A DNA stretch of 64,000 nucleotides from Gossypium raimondii (GCF_025698545.1 NC_068577.1:34117250-34181249); one strand, 5' to 3'. Shown: positions 36,165 through 48,019, counted from the first letter of the stretch. The notes: generated from the sequence alone by a model not told the origin. Program-made: numbers and translations.

Positions 36165-37294
36165 TGTTGACACCATTTTTTGGATGAAAACGGAGTCGAC
36201 TTAGGTTTTGAAAAATGAAAACGAAAACGGGAGTCACCACCAATCCTTTTTGATAAGGTGTGATCGGGTCACCTTAAAAAGTGGTTGTTTTTAATAAACG
36301 ATTTGATTTTATTAAAACAACGGTTTTGGTCCACGAAATTCAGAAAAACGGGTTCAGGAGTCGGTTACGCACGAGGAAGGATTAGCACCCTCGATACGCC
36401 CAAAATTGGTACCTAGTTGATTACTTAATATCTTAGTGTTGAAAAATTGAAAACTTTAAAGAAATTTAAAAATACGATTCTTATATTAAAATGTTAAAAA
36501 ATTTGAGAAAAGTGGCACGTTCCACGTTAATCGAGAAAGAAAGCATCATATCCAGTAAGTTAGGACACAATGTCTCGAATTCCCGATATGCGAATGAATG
36601 TCAAAATTTACTTATTTAAACGATGTTTGATTATCTCGGGTTTAGAAAAGGGAACATGCCCAGTAAATTAGGACACGATCTTTTCTTAATTCCCAAGATT
36701 GTTTAAAACTTGAGTTTGAAAAGATTCGTGTATTTAGATTTATTATGAAAATCGAAACCCAGTAAGTTAGGGTACGACCTTCTCGAATCTAAATACAAGA
36801 TTTTGCTTATTCAAAAATCATAATTTATGCATCGAATAAAATTAATCTAACACGAAATAAAACACAATGTCAATATCGAACAAAACAAAAATGAATACGA
36901 TGATGTAACATAAATAATATGAGTAATAGCAATGAAAATAAATTAGATAAAAGGATAAACCAATAACATACAAAATAACAATGCATATAAGGAAATAAAA
37001 TTAAAATATTCATTCAAAATAATAATGAAAATATAAATAAAGAAATAAATAAAGAAATGAATAAGGCTATAAAAATATAAAAGGTATATATATGTGTATA
37101 TAAATTATAAAGTATGAAAACATAAGTACATATATATAAATAAAAGTACGTATGTGTATATATATATATAGGAAAATAATAAAAGGCATATAGATATATA
37201 GACATATATATATAAAATATAAAATATAAAAATGCTTTTGTATGTATATATAAATAGATTATAAAATGTATGTACAAGTAGAAAGCATATATAT

Positions 37295-37328
<34 letters not shown>

Positions 37329-37412
37329 AAAATACAAAAACAAAGCTAATCAATATATTAACCCAATAGTAACGAATAAATAAATAGGCAAATAAAACTA
37401 ATAATGATAATA

Positions 37413-37458
<46 letters not shown>

Positions 37459-38661
37459 CTAATTTAATAATAATAGAAATAACAATGACAAGACTAAATT
37501 GCAAATAAAACAAAATCTCAGGGGATAAATCAGAATCAAATAAGGCAAAGGATCGAATTACACTACGCTAATGAAACGGAGGGACTGAAATAGTAAATAT
37601 CCCGTACTCCAAAACGCATCACTTTGCGTAGGACTAAAATGAAACAGGATTAAAGTTATGCGACAAAATTGAAAGATAAAAAAAAACAATTGCAAACAAA
37701 TAAAAATGGAGAAGGACTAAAAGGGTAAATAACCCAAAAGTTGAAAACGCGGATCCTCCTCGAGCGAGTCTGTCGCATGGTCTCCCTCCTTAAACGGCGC
37801 TGCTTTTGAAATGATTATTTAAACCCAAATTTTTTTCTAGCTTCATTTTCGCTTTTTCTCAAAAAAAACTCAAACCTCTCTTCCTCCTCACTCCTCAAGG
37901 CTTTGGCCTTGGATTGAACCTCCGCGCCACCTCCACGGCCAATGGCCGGAGTTGCGTGAAATGGGCTTTTAAGCCCTCCCCTTTCGGTTTCCTCGAAGGC
38001 TTGGCCTTCTCCACCGCGAGATCGAGAAGAGAAAAAAAGAAGAGGCCCCTCTCCACGTTCGACTCCGACGATGGTGAAGATGGGCACCGACGCCGACCTT
38101 TGAAACGAACAGGTACCTTTTTCCTTTGTTTAGTTTTTTCTTTTTTAAAAAAGGGTATAACAGACAACAACAAAAAAATAAAAAAAAATTAAAAGTGAAG
38201 AAAAAAGGGTGCGCAAGAACAGAAAAAGAACTGGAATCAACCTTTTCAATTTTTTCTTCTTTTTATTAAGTTGTTTTTTTTTATTACAAAAATCGGAAGA
38301 GGAACCCTACAAAGATGATATTCGGCCTCTTTATAGCCGATTTTGCTTCTATCTTTTTCTACTATTGCTGCTTGCGTGTTTGCTTCTTTGTTGCAGGGAT
38401 TGATGGTGGAGTTGGTGGCAGCAGATGGGACAAGACGAACGGTGGTGGCAGAACAATTGGTGGCTAGGGTAGGTTAGGGTTTCTGTCACTAGTTTAGGTT
38501 ATGGGCTAGGTTTATTTTGGGCTGAATTGGGTTTGATTGTTAATTGATTTGGGTTGTAGTGTTTGGGTTTTGTAATTGGGCTAAATGGACTGTTTTTATT
38601 TTTGTATGGTTTGGTTCATTTGTTGCGGGCCTGGGTAACTGGGTAAATTTGGGCTTCTACA
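36165..38661 (-). repeat. 5' LTR of the Ogre-like element
   Basis: A 2497-bp LTR from TGTTGACACC to GGGCTTCTACA, directly followed by the TTAAT target duplication. It is nearly identical to 23226-25687. The microsatellites at 37287-37325 and 37415-37456 match those of the left copy. Confidence 0.92.
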
Positions 38662-38666
38662 TTAAT

Positions 38667-40643
38667 TATTTATAAAATTTAATTAAATATTAATACAATT
38701 TTATTATTTTAAAATATGTTTTTTTAATTAATGATTTTAACATCTTTGTATTACTTTATTTTAAAATGTGATTTGAGTATATAACCAATATCGATATTAA
38801 CATAACATAAAAAATATAAACCTAACAAATTAAAATATTACATGCATTTGAATTAAAGTTTCAAAGAGGGATAATATTTATATACCAAATACATCATCAA
38901 AAATTTTACATTAACATTTACAATTTAAAGTGAAATTATTAAACTAAAAGCTATAGCATCTCTTGTTAATTCCATTTTGATTCACTACCATCATCATCAT
39001 CACGTGGCAAAGAAAGGTAACTTGCCTGTAAAACATGAGTCACAGCCGCAATTCATAACCTTTTTTGCTACAAGTTATAAACTATCCAGAGAGGCATGCA
39101 ATAAATAATTTGTCCCACATCATGCAAAAGCAATTTTGGATGCAAGCACATCAATTTTCAGACTTCTATCTCCCAAACCAAGAGGAAATAATGGAGTGAT
39201 ATAGGTTTCGGCAACTAGAAGTTTCAAGAAATGAACTCAACATGGCTATGACGTGTTCCAAAAGTTTCAATCAGATTCAATCTCATCTTATGCCTTGACT
39301 GTAGTCTCACCACACCTCTCCCAATCATGGCCTCCAGTAAATATCATCTTGCAGGAAGGACATGTTATTAAGTGCAGTACCAATTAAACAACATATCTGT
39401 CTGAATTTGTTTTTACTTTTTAACACCATATACAATTCCTACTTTTTTTGCTCACTAGTCCTCTTACTTTATCTACACATCACTCATGTTGCGCTCCAAG
39501 TTAGAATACTTAAAAAGAAAAGAAAAGTTCGCAGTTAGGAGAAGCCATAGGACCAAATCATTCACCTATTTCCTCACTAAAACTGCCTCCCGAGAGAAAT
39601 AGGTAAATTTGAATGCATAAAATGGATAAACCATCATGAAACAATCCACAAATCGATATGAATATATGATACAAGAAGTTAAGTAGGAAAATTCTAATGA
39701 AATTACGCAAAACAAATTCATACTATAAGTACAAAAGTGTAGTCCACTAAAAATGATTTAGAATGTCAATTGATTTATTCAGAAATTGACCTAACTCAAA
39801 CCGTGCAGCACAGACTTTTTTTACACAGTCATAGTTTGATAAAAAAAAAATTAGACACAGTGGCCATGAAAATGATACAGGTCTATCATCTTCTATTCAT
39901 GAACAATCTCTGGTAAAAAATGAACAGTCCTTTTAGATTGGAAGTTCAACAAATATTATGTCACTAATAGCTTTAGCATTCCATCTGAATCATTAAGGTT
40001 ATTTTGTGCAAAATTTATGCACCTCTCAAAACTGCATCTCATACCTTAAATTCCAATACAGTGAAGCTCGAACCAACTCATGCTACCTCTTAGAGCAGGT
40101 GCAACAGATACCAAACATACAAGCAGATTCTTCTCACCATGCATCTTTACAAGATTCAGTAAGCATTGCACCTAAATTGGAGGATATGCAACAGCACTTC
40201 TCCAGTCAATCTCATCACTCAATTACCATCCCTAGCACTTGAAACTTTTTTTTTACTTTATTTTAACTCTAACCAAAACACTTCTTGTACACACTATTAT
40301 CCATATATATATAATAGTCAAAATAAGAAACAAAATGGACAATAAAAACAAGTTGCGAGACAAGTGGGTTCACCGTTCAAAGTCGTGTGGATGGCCATAT
40401 ATCCCATCTCAGTTGAAAAAAGATAAAAAAATATAAAGGTTGAATAAAAGTAACTCCAATGCCATGGAAAAGAAGAAAAATGGGTGTAGAAGAGAAGAAG
40501 CTCCCCGGTGATAGCTTTGGGGTTTTCCCAATTTGTACTTTTCAACTTCCTATTAACAATGGAAACTTAAACCTCACTGGAAAAATAATATGGCTAATAT
40601 TCACCATTAGTCAGATGATCTCATAAGAAACCAACAAAAACAC
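38667..40643. other. Intergenic, no gene identified
   Basis: AT-rich sequence. One minus-strand stretch (39288-39374) encodes a short cysteine-containing tail (CPSCKMIFTGGHDWERC) ending in a stop, but nothing around it supports a gene. The plus-strand frames at 40006-40436 look like chance. Confidence 0.45.
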
Positions 40644-40790
40644 CTCCAGCGGCACAACACAAAGAAGATAAAAACAGTGATAGTTGTGTTCCGGGTCAAA
40701 AACTTGGCAAACACGAGATCTCTCTAAAAGGTACGTCCTGATGGCTGCTCCTGATATTCTTTCATGCTTATCAAACTGAATCTCAACAAA
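40644..40790 (-). pseudogene. Orphan exon of a class XI myosin (gene fragment)
   Basis: The minus-strand translation runs [19 protein letters not shown], then [11 protein letters not shown], then [18 protein letters not shown]. This is a highly conserved part of the myosin motor domain following switch I (the [16 protein letters not shown] segment), and it most resembles plant class XI myosins, which drive organelles along actin. The 3' edge is followed by GTGTTT, a normal donor, so it coincides with an exon end. At the 5' edge the sequence before F is TTTTAA rather than AG, so the acceptor looks lost. I could not find the upstream or downstream myosin exons on either side. It is therefore an isolated fragment, probably captured or left by a rearrangement, not a working gene. 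Confidence 0.8.
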
Positions 40791-40959
40791 TTAAAATGAG
40801 AAGATAGGATAAGAGAAGTAGAAAGAAAGAGGGGGAGAGAGCACCGTAACCTTGAAGAAAATGGAAGGAAATAAAAGAGAACCAGAGAGATTTTCTAGAA
40901 GAAAAAATGAAGAAGAAATTGTCCCTATACCGTGAAATATTGAGGATAAAAAAGTAATT

Positions 40960-41095
40960 AGTCAGCCAAAAGCACTTTTGGCTTAGAAAAAGCTATTTCT
41001 ACAGAGGAAAAGCACGTTTTAAAAGTTTAAAAAAAAAAAAAAACATTGAAATGGTGTGAAAAGCACTTTTTGGAAGCACAGCTAAACAGGGCGTA
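40960..41095. other. MITE-like terminal sequence (tentative)
   Basis: The block contains the near-palindrome AGCCAAAAGCACTTTTGGCT at 40973-40992 and ends AAGCACAGCTAAACAGGG, a style common at the ends of small plant DNA transposons. I did not find the opposite terminus or a target duplication, so the call is weak. Confidence 0.3.
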
Positions 41096-41119
41096 AGATT
41101 GTTCTTCTCCTCATAGATC

Positions 41120-41778
41120 CTTCCTCCACAAGACGTTGTTCAGTTAGGTTCCCATAGCCCACTCCACCTCCATCCATCAAAGAGCATAAACGGGAACATT
41201 TCTTACCAGGTGAGTCTGATCTCTTCTTTTTAACGCCTCTATTGCCAACAAATGAGCTAATTGATTCACCAATCTATGTGCATGTCTGAAAATGATACTC
41301 CGATATCTGGTTTTATCCCTCTGAATATCTCTGATGTATGCTCCGATTTCTGATTTATCAACTAGATCTATCTGACATTGAATCTCCTTCTATTGTCACC
41401 ACTGTCAAACCCATGTCCACCTCCGCTCGTACTGCCATCAAACATGTGAGGGCTTCTGCTACAAAAGCCGACCCAACCCCCGTGTGCAGTACTGTCTTCG
41501 AGAACAAGACCTTCCCCACAGCGTCTCTCGTTACAATCTCTATAGCTGACAGTCATACGCGGCATCGAAAATTACCTTAGAACCCACCCTAATTGGCGGC
41601 TTCCATTCCTCTTGTACTCGCAAAAAGGTACGAGTCTTTGCCTCAATCCTATCTAACTCTTGTATATATATTGAAATGAAAATTGCTATCTCACTGCTTG
41701 ATTGAACCATCATTTCATAAACTCTTTTATTTCTGTCAAACCACAGGGCCCATAGAGCGTAGCAAAACAATCACATTT
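41120..41778 (-). pseudogene. LINE 3' part: RNase H-like domain, broken
   Basis: The minus strand reads LFCYALWALWFDRNKRVYE, then EEWKPPIRVG and VIFDAAYDC, and further down IGAYIRDIQRDK and FRHAHRLVNQLAHLLA. These are the linker and RNase H-type (RVT_3) domain found at the C terminus of plant non-LTR retroelement polyproteins. Stops and frameshifts occur throughout. Its upstream half is the zinc-binding domain at 44369-44657, now separated by the inserted element 41779-44368. Confidence 0.75.
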
Positions 41779-42240
41779 GCACTACGTTTGGTTGGATGGA
41801 ATTGCTATTCCATTCCGCCCTAATTCCGCGCGCTACAGTAAAGCAGCCGTTTGGTTCACCGTTTAGGTGATTCCACGGAATTGCTATTACAGTCTCATTC
41901 CCTCAGCTCACCGTTTAGGTATTCAGGGGTTGGGGGTCTGAATACCTATTCAACACCACACCGTTTAGGTTTTTAGACCAAAATAGCCTGCCTCTCTTCT
42001 TCCCAAAATTCTCTCCAGATTTCTTCCTCCCCAAATCAAGCATCCATTCGCCCTTCATCTTCATCTCCCCAAATATTGTAAAGGGTACGTTTTCTTTTTC
42101 TTTTTTTTCCTGATTCCTTTTAGTTAAAGTTCTTTCACCTCTTTTCAACTTTTCTTTTCCCCTTTCAATCCTAAGTTCGATTGAGACTTTTTCTGCTCAA
42201 TCTTCTTTAATTTCTTTTTTTTCTATTATGTGTTTCTCAG

Positions 42241-42480
42241 GCTGCTCGCAAGTCGGCACCGACAACTGGAGGTGTGAAGAAGCATCACCGATATCGCCCT
42301 GGAACTGTAGCTCTGCGGTTAGACATCAAATCACGTTTTCTTATTCTTGTTTACACGAAGTGAACTTATGATGTTTCCATTGGATGCAGTGAAATCCAGA
42401 AGTACCAGAAAAGTACTGAACTCCTCATCAGGAAACTGCCTTTCCAAAGGCTCGTTCGTGAAATTGCCCAAGACTTTAAG
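42241..42480 (+). pseudogene. Captured histone H3.3 gene fragment (two exons)
   Basis: Two exons, 42241-42317 and 42390-42480, separated by a 72-bp GT-AG intron, encode 56 internal residues of histone H3 ([11 protein letters not shown] through REIAQDFK). The start and the C-terminal half are absent. Threonine after SAP and tyrosine in HRYRPG are the marks of the H3.3 variant, and introns also fit H3.3 genes. Two residues differ from the near-invariant histone sequence: KKHHRY for KKPHRY and EIQKYQ for EIRKYQ. The fragment is preceded by a proper acceptor (TTTCTCAG) and followed by a donor (GTAATA). So it was taken from genomic DNA, introns included, and is not a retrocopy. Confidence 0.9.
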
Positions 42481-43054
42481 GTAATACCATTAAATTCCAA
42501 GTTAATTTTACCAGAAAAGTACTGGTAAGTTAATTTTGCCTTAGCACACCATTGCTGCTTTACGTTTTCTTATTCTTGTTTACCTTAGCACACCCTTAGC
42601 AAGGTTTTTGTAAATTTGATTTAGGGGTTTTTTTAAGGTTACTGTTTTGGCCAAGACTTTGTTACTGTAAATTTCATTTTTAGGGTTGATAATTAGGTCA
42701 TTTCTTATTTCTTTTATTTGTTAAAGATATGAATATATGTAAGTGTGTGCCTATCTATCAATGGTGATTAAAATTATATTGGAATATAATTATAAATGGA
42801 ATGCAAAGTAACAAAATTAGTGGCAAATGAGATCTAAGAGCTAGGACTCAAACCAGATATCAATTTTCTTTTTTGGGTAAATTGTAACTTTTCCTTATCA
42901 ACAACTATTTCATAAAGACCAAAACATGCAGAATGTTTAGGTTTGTACTCTGTTGTTTGGGCTTCTTTTCTAGGATTGCATCCTTATTTGATATAAATCA
43001 CTTGAAACTATTTATGCCTTTGATACATAAACAGCTTATTGGCTTCATATCCAG

Positions 43055-43665
43055 GGTGGAGTTTGTGATTCCGACTTTGGGTCTGCATATGGCTGTCAAT
43101 GCATGTGCAGCAGCAGCAGTTGCAACTGCTATGGGTGTCCTCTTTCTCAAGTTGGAAGATCCTTATCTCGATACATTCCTGTTAGTATGAGGTCCGAGTT
43201 TGTTGTAGCTAAAAGTGGCATCAAGATAGTGAATGACACTTTCAATGCCAATCCCATTAGCACCAAACCCGGCATCAACACGTTGAAAAACATCGATTGT
43301 GATGGAAAAAGAGTTGCTATTCTTGGGGACATGTTTGAACTAGGTACTCATGAGATAGAGTATCATGAGGATGTATTAAACATTGTCTTGATGCTTGTAT
43401 TGATGTAGTTGCCATTGCTGGGCAGAGGTTTCATTTAGCAGCTGATAATATGAATTTAATGAAGAAGATGAAGGTTGTACATGCTATTGAAACAGAAAAT
43501 CTTATTCCTAAAATCTTGAACTGTTTGAATATGAATGATGTAGTCCTCGTGAAGGGTGGGTGTCAGATGCAAATGGTGAAAGTTGTGGATGCAATTAAGG
43601 CAATGCCGAGATTCACTCAACCTTCATGTTCGGGTTCGGAGAATCGAAGGCAAGAACAAGGATGA
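43055..43665 (+). pseudogene. Captured MurF-type Mur ligase fragment
   Basis: After an acceptor (ATATCCAG) the plus strand reads VEFVIPTLGLHMAVNACAAA. A frameshift near 43140 is followed by SQVGRSLSRYIPV, then SEFVVAKSGIKIVNDTFNAN and GKRVAILGDMFELG. A second frameshift near 43378 is followed by HCLDACIDVVAIAGQRFHLA, VVLVKG and KVVDAIKAM. These are the end of the central domain and the C-terminal domain of UDP-N-acetylmuramoyl-tripeptide--D-alanyl-D-alanine ligase (MurF), a peptidoglycan-pathway enzyme kept in some plants and thought to act in plastids. The N-terminal ATP-binding part is missing. Two frameshifts and a foreign tail (PRFTQPSCSG...) show it is not functional. Confidence 0.85.
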
Positions 43666-44368
43666 CAAATCTGATAAAAGCAACTGATCAGGAGTCGAAC
43701 TCTTAAAACAGACATTACCATGTCTTTTGTGTTTATAATATTTGAATGGTATAATGACATGATAGAATGTCATTATAATGTTGTAACTTTTTGATGTTGT
43801 AAAATTTTATTACATATGGATTATGACATATAAACTAATGAAATCATGTAACTTTTTGTTAATATATGAATATTATATTTGGAAGTGAAATATTATTCTC
43901 AAGTTATTTACTACTTCTAATATTTTTTATTGTAGAATAATTAAATTATTTGTTTCACTAATTATATTTTAGCACATTAAATATATATTGCAGTTTAAAA
44001 ATAATAAAGTAGATTATATATTATTTTTATAGTATTATATATTATGATTTTCGTAAATTTATATAAGAATAATTATATTAAGAATTTTATTAAATTATAT
44101 TTAATAATAATTATGTTAAAATATGATTAAATTATTTATTATTTTTATTAATAATCTTATTAAATTTTAATAACAATAACAATAGTCATCTACCTAAAAA
44201 AAATTTACTAAGGGTATTCTAGTTATTTTAGTTTTTTTCTTATGCTATTACAACATCATTCCATTCAACCAAACATAAGAATACTATTACAGTTCGATTC
44301 CATTCTATTCAACCAAACAATTGAATTACTTATTATAGCTCTATTCCATTACAGCGAACCAAAAGTGC

Positions 44369-44657
44369 CATTGGGGTACGGAGCTTCCCTCAAAGACCTA
44401 GGTAACCCATTTAGAACAACCTAAATCCAATCTGGACAACACATAATCAAAATTTAACGTCTTCCATACTTCAATCGATACAGGACAATCCCGAAGAGCA
44501 TGTCGTACAATCTCAACAACCATACCACATCTAAGACAAGCGCTATTATTTACCTGTCTCTTAAAATACAAAATAGCAAACGTAGAGATAAAATTCAACA
44601 AGATTCTCCACACAGCGATTTTTATTTTCGAAGGCAATTTCAAATTCCACAAATAAT
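44369..44657 (-). pseudogene. LINE zinc-binding (zf-RVT) domain fragment
   Basis: The minus strand reads WNLKLPSKIKIAVWRILLNF, then ACLRCGMVVEIVRHALRDCP and VSIEVWKTLNFD. This is the CxxC...HxxxxxC zinc-binding region that follows reverse transcriptase in plant LINE polyproteins. It continues, after removal of the inserted element, into the RNase H part at 41120-41778. The upstream RT domain is missing at 44657. Confidence 0.75.
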
Positions 44658-46641
44658 CAATAATAATTTTAATTTAATTAATAAAATACAAATAATATTA
44701 TTTAAAAATAATACAAGTACTTGTGAGTTGGATTAGGTTCAGGTCGAGCCTAAGCATAAATATTAACACTCTAAGCTTCGCTTGACTTAAAATATGTTTA
44801 ACCTATCTATATTTGTAATAATTAACTCAAGTCCATTTTGGTTAACTCATATTTTTTAAAATTAAAATTTATATTTATATTATTTATAATTTAATATTTA
44901 ATAATTATATTTTTTATTTATTAAAATTTTATATATAATTAGTTGAACATTTGTTTTAAAGTTTATGTTATATAGATTTCATTTTGTAGTATAAATTAAA
45001 TAATATATAAAAATAACATAATATAAAAATTACAAACTTCAAAATAGATTGGATTAAACTCGGCTCATATTTTAAACGGGTTTGATTCTTTTGACTAAGC
45101 TTATTTTTCGGGCATAAAATTTTTGTACAGACTAAAGCTTTTGAACTTAAATAACATGACTATGAGTAGGAAATAATCTAAATCTATATACTTAAATAGA
45201 AAAATTGAGTCAAACTATACTCTTTTATAATCTAAATTACTAGCATTGTATTACGATTTCTAGTTTGCCACTTCCAGCTCTTAAACAGTTGATTGATTGA
45301 AAGTAAAGAGAAATGTAAGATTAATAAGGAATCAAAGGGTTGTTTAAGAGTATTTTTGTTATATTGGTCTGAATGGAGCCTGCCTTTGGGATGAAAGTGT
45401 GGGTGTAGTTGGGATTTTGGGTTGCTTGTAAGTTTTCCCCAATCCCACAGAGCTCAAATCTAGTTGTGAGGGGATGCCTCTATTTAGTCTCCATGCTTTA
45501 CGTATCTTACTCTACTGCAACACTGGGTGCCACTACTTTCATAAACCCGTTTTTGCTGAATATGACCACTACTTTCTCCCAGCAATTTCTTAACTATATA
45601 ACATATGACACATTGGTTTAAAGGATATCATTTTTCGAATAAATTAAAATCATACACATTTTTCATTTGCTTTCTTTAATGCTTCAATTCTTTACATTTT
45701 TTTCCTTGCGTCACTGTCCTTATCTTTCTGAAATATAACCCTAATCGCGGCCCAAAGCCACCACCTCAGTTTGCCGCCCCAAAACCTCCTCGTTATCTCC
45801 GATAGCGTTATTTCTTTTTAAGCTTCACTAGTATAAAAAGATAGTGCAAAAAATTGCAAGTTACAACCGACCAATTAGAATGTATAATCGAAAAGAAGAA
45901 TCAAATTATTAAAAAAAACCATATAAAACTCCCACAGATCCACAAATTCCAATTGCAAAGATAAAAGTCTCAACCAAAACTTCCCAAAATTCCGTGTAAT
46001 TTTATAAAGATTATTTATTATTAAATAACATATTAAACATTTAAGCATTATACTCCTAGAAAATTAAGCAATCTTTATTCGAACACTACATGCACGCCTT
46101 TCTTCAAATGTATGAAAATAAAACCATATATAAAACACAATTCAGAAGCTTACGGGAAGAACTAAAATTTGACTCCAGAAAGCTTGGTTTGCTTCAAAAT
46201 AGATAAAGAAAGCCATGACAACAGTTAATAAGCTTGCAAATAAAATAAAAACCCCACCGAACAGAAAACTTCCAAAAAGAAGAGAGAAATTTTAGTTCCC
46301 TCAGATCAGAATGAATCCAAAAGATATTTTAATCACTGGATTATCAGCATTAGCATGGTTTAAAAGTTATCATAGGGAACATTTTTAACACCAACACACA
46401 CATAAATTTTAAAAATGAAAAATAGAGGAAATTTTCAAACTAAAAAAGAGGGCTCAGATAAATGTTGGATTATGATTCAATTCCCAGACCTTTTCAAAAA
46501 GGTCTCATAGAGCTGGGATTAGACATTCATCATCATCGACCACATACAGATAAAACAAATTGGGTAAACAAAAGGCAAAATAAACAATCAAAACAAATTT
46601 TTTATCCTCTTTGAAGAAAATTCATAACACCAGAAAAATAG
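44658..46641. other. Intergenic, AT-rich
   Basis: No gene is recognised. The stretch 44740-45130 has degenerate GGTCGAGCCTAAGC / GGCTCATATTTTAAACGGG sequence that may be an old DNA-transposon relic. A 70-residue frame at 45409-45621 shows no family features. Confidence 0.4.
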
Positions 46642-46905
46642 ATAGAAGAGATGAACAAGAGAAGGCGGCGTCTATCGGTTGAGAGAGCCAGATATTTAAA
46701 GGGGAAGAAATGAGAAGGTATAGGGTTTAAGTTTAGGTATTATGACAAATTTAACCTTTTACCTCTTCTATCAATAGAAGAGATGAACAGGAGAAGGCGG
46801 CGGACAACGGTTAAGATAGCCAGATATTTAAAGGGAAAGAAATGAGAAGGTATAGGGTTTAATATTAGGTGTAATGACAATTTTAACCTTTAATTTTTAC
46901 ATTTT
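46642..46905. repeat. Tandem duplication of ~132 bp
   Basis: Two adjacent copies (46642-46773 and 46774-46905) share ATAGAAGAGATGAACA, GAGAAGGCGGCG, CCAGATATTTAAAG and AATGAGAAGGTATAGGG, with about a dozen differences. No reading frame spans the pair. Confidence 0.85.
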
Positions 46906-48010
46906 TTATTAACTTGGTATTTAATTTTTTTAGTTGATTTTGGTTCTCGATTTTTTTAAAGAAAAGTTAAATTTGACCATCAATCTTTCAAAAACAGTCA
47001 AAGTATTTTTTAATGAAAATGTTGACCAACGTTAAATTTTTAAATATGACCGCTCGAATAATAAGTTAAGTGTACTTAACATTTTTCTTAAATTTATAAA
47101 TTTATAAATTTTAAAAATTTAAATTATTTTTGATGTGTATATAAGAAAAATAGTATTATGTTAATATATTACACATGTATTGTCACACTAACATCGTTAA
47201 AATTTTTATTAAAAACTAGTTTAATTTCTTGTAAAAAGTAACGGTTAAATTTAGTTCAAAAAATAATAAAATCGAAATTCTAAAAAAATTAAATCTTTTT
47301 ATTTTAATGATAGTTGTAGCCAAGTATTGGAGTCCCAAAGGCTAAAATGATTTTTGAGTAAATAAAGGGGTCCAATAGCCTGGGTTTATATTCTGTTTTA
47401 TGGGAGATAGAGTTTATAAATGGTAGATTTGATCATGGGTCGGGACATCTAATCCGGCCTAAAGGTCCGTTCGAAAAGTGAGAGAGTTTGGCCAAAAGAT
47501 TAGGTTCGAAAGATAAGTTTGGATAAAAAAATGAGGCCCGTTTTTAAAACGGGTTAGACCTCGGGTACAAATTTTTTTCTCGGGCTCGACCCGGATTTGT
47601 AATACTGATTTTGTAATATTATTTTTAATTTTCATACTAATTTTTTAATACGTTGATTGGTTGATTTATAGATATTGATTTTTTAATATCATTTTTGTAA
47701 TTATTATAAATGAAGTTTTAAATAAAGATTAATATTAATGTTTTAAATTTTTTTATTAAAATAAAGTATAAAACTACTTAAATTTAATATACAAAATATA
47801 ATTATTTGTAATTTGTTTAAAATACTGATTATATAGATTTTTAATTGAAGACAAATTTATAAATAAAAAAAAATCTAAAAGACTGAAACGAAAAACATTG
47901 AGATTTTTTAAACTGTTTGAGATTCCTTTTAATATTTTACCATAAAGAAACTAATTAAATGTGGTCTGAAACAGCATTAGTTAAAATAAGGGCCAGAACC
48001 AGAGGAGTCA
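46906..48010. other. Intergenic with a DNA-transposon relic
   Basis: Sequence at about 47440-47600 (ATGGGTCGGGACATC, CGTTCGAAAAGTGAGAG, CGGGCTCGACCCGG) resembles the left part of the hAT-type element at 51083, but with no clean termini. The rest is AT-rich without a gene. Confidence 0.45.
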
Positions 48011-48019
48011 TATGGCAAA

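Larger units (their letters stand above)
23226..38661 (-). mobile_element. Ogre/Tat-like LTR element, apparently non-autonomous
   Basis: A 15,436-bp minus-strand element with LTRs at 23226-25687 and 36165-38661, flanked by TTAAT on both sides (23221-23225 and 38662-38666). Reading the minus strand from the right LTR: a tRNA-Arg-type primer site (36144-36161), a leader containing a ~430-bp duplication (35240-35990), a gag-region remnant (33622-35092), a long degenerate segment, a solo LTR of another family (28148-30698), a tandem array (25840-27890) and a polypurine tract (25688-25702). I found no reverse transcriptase, RNase H or integrase signature in the 10.5-kb interior. Together with the intact ends, this suggests a non-autonomous derivative mobilised by a relative. 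The lineage call rests on the primer type, the gag resemblance and the tandem repeats near the 3' LTR. Confidence 0.85.
41779..44368. mobile_element. TIR element carrying captured gene fragments
   Basis: A ~2.59-kb block splits a LINE reading frame. Its left end is GCACTACGTTTGGTTGG. Its right end, read inward on the minus strand, is GCACTTTTGGTTCG. Both are followed by related subterminal sequence (GGAATTGCTATTCC-like and CCGTTTGGTTCACC-like). The LINE protein expected at the junction continues when the block is removed, and the sequence AATG appears on both sides. The interior has fragments of a histone H3.3 gene (42241-42480) and a MurF-type gene (43055-43605), both with exon-intron structure. 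No transposase is seen. It looks like a Pack-type non-autonomous DNA transposon; the superfamily is uncertain. Confidence 0.65.

Noticed and set aside
39288..39374. Minus-strand tail with CPSCKMIFTGGHDWERC
   Set aside because: The cysteine/histidine spacing looks zinc-finger-like, but the frame is only 28 codons long with an upstream stop and no clear acceptor. I could not assign a family or join it to another exon.
42933..43190. 85-residue frame read as a separate gene
   Set aside because: Only its second half is coding (the MurF piece from 43055). The first half is the preceding intron, and the end is a frameshifted reading.
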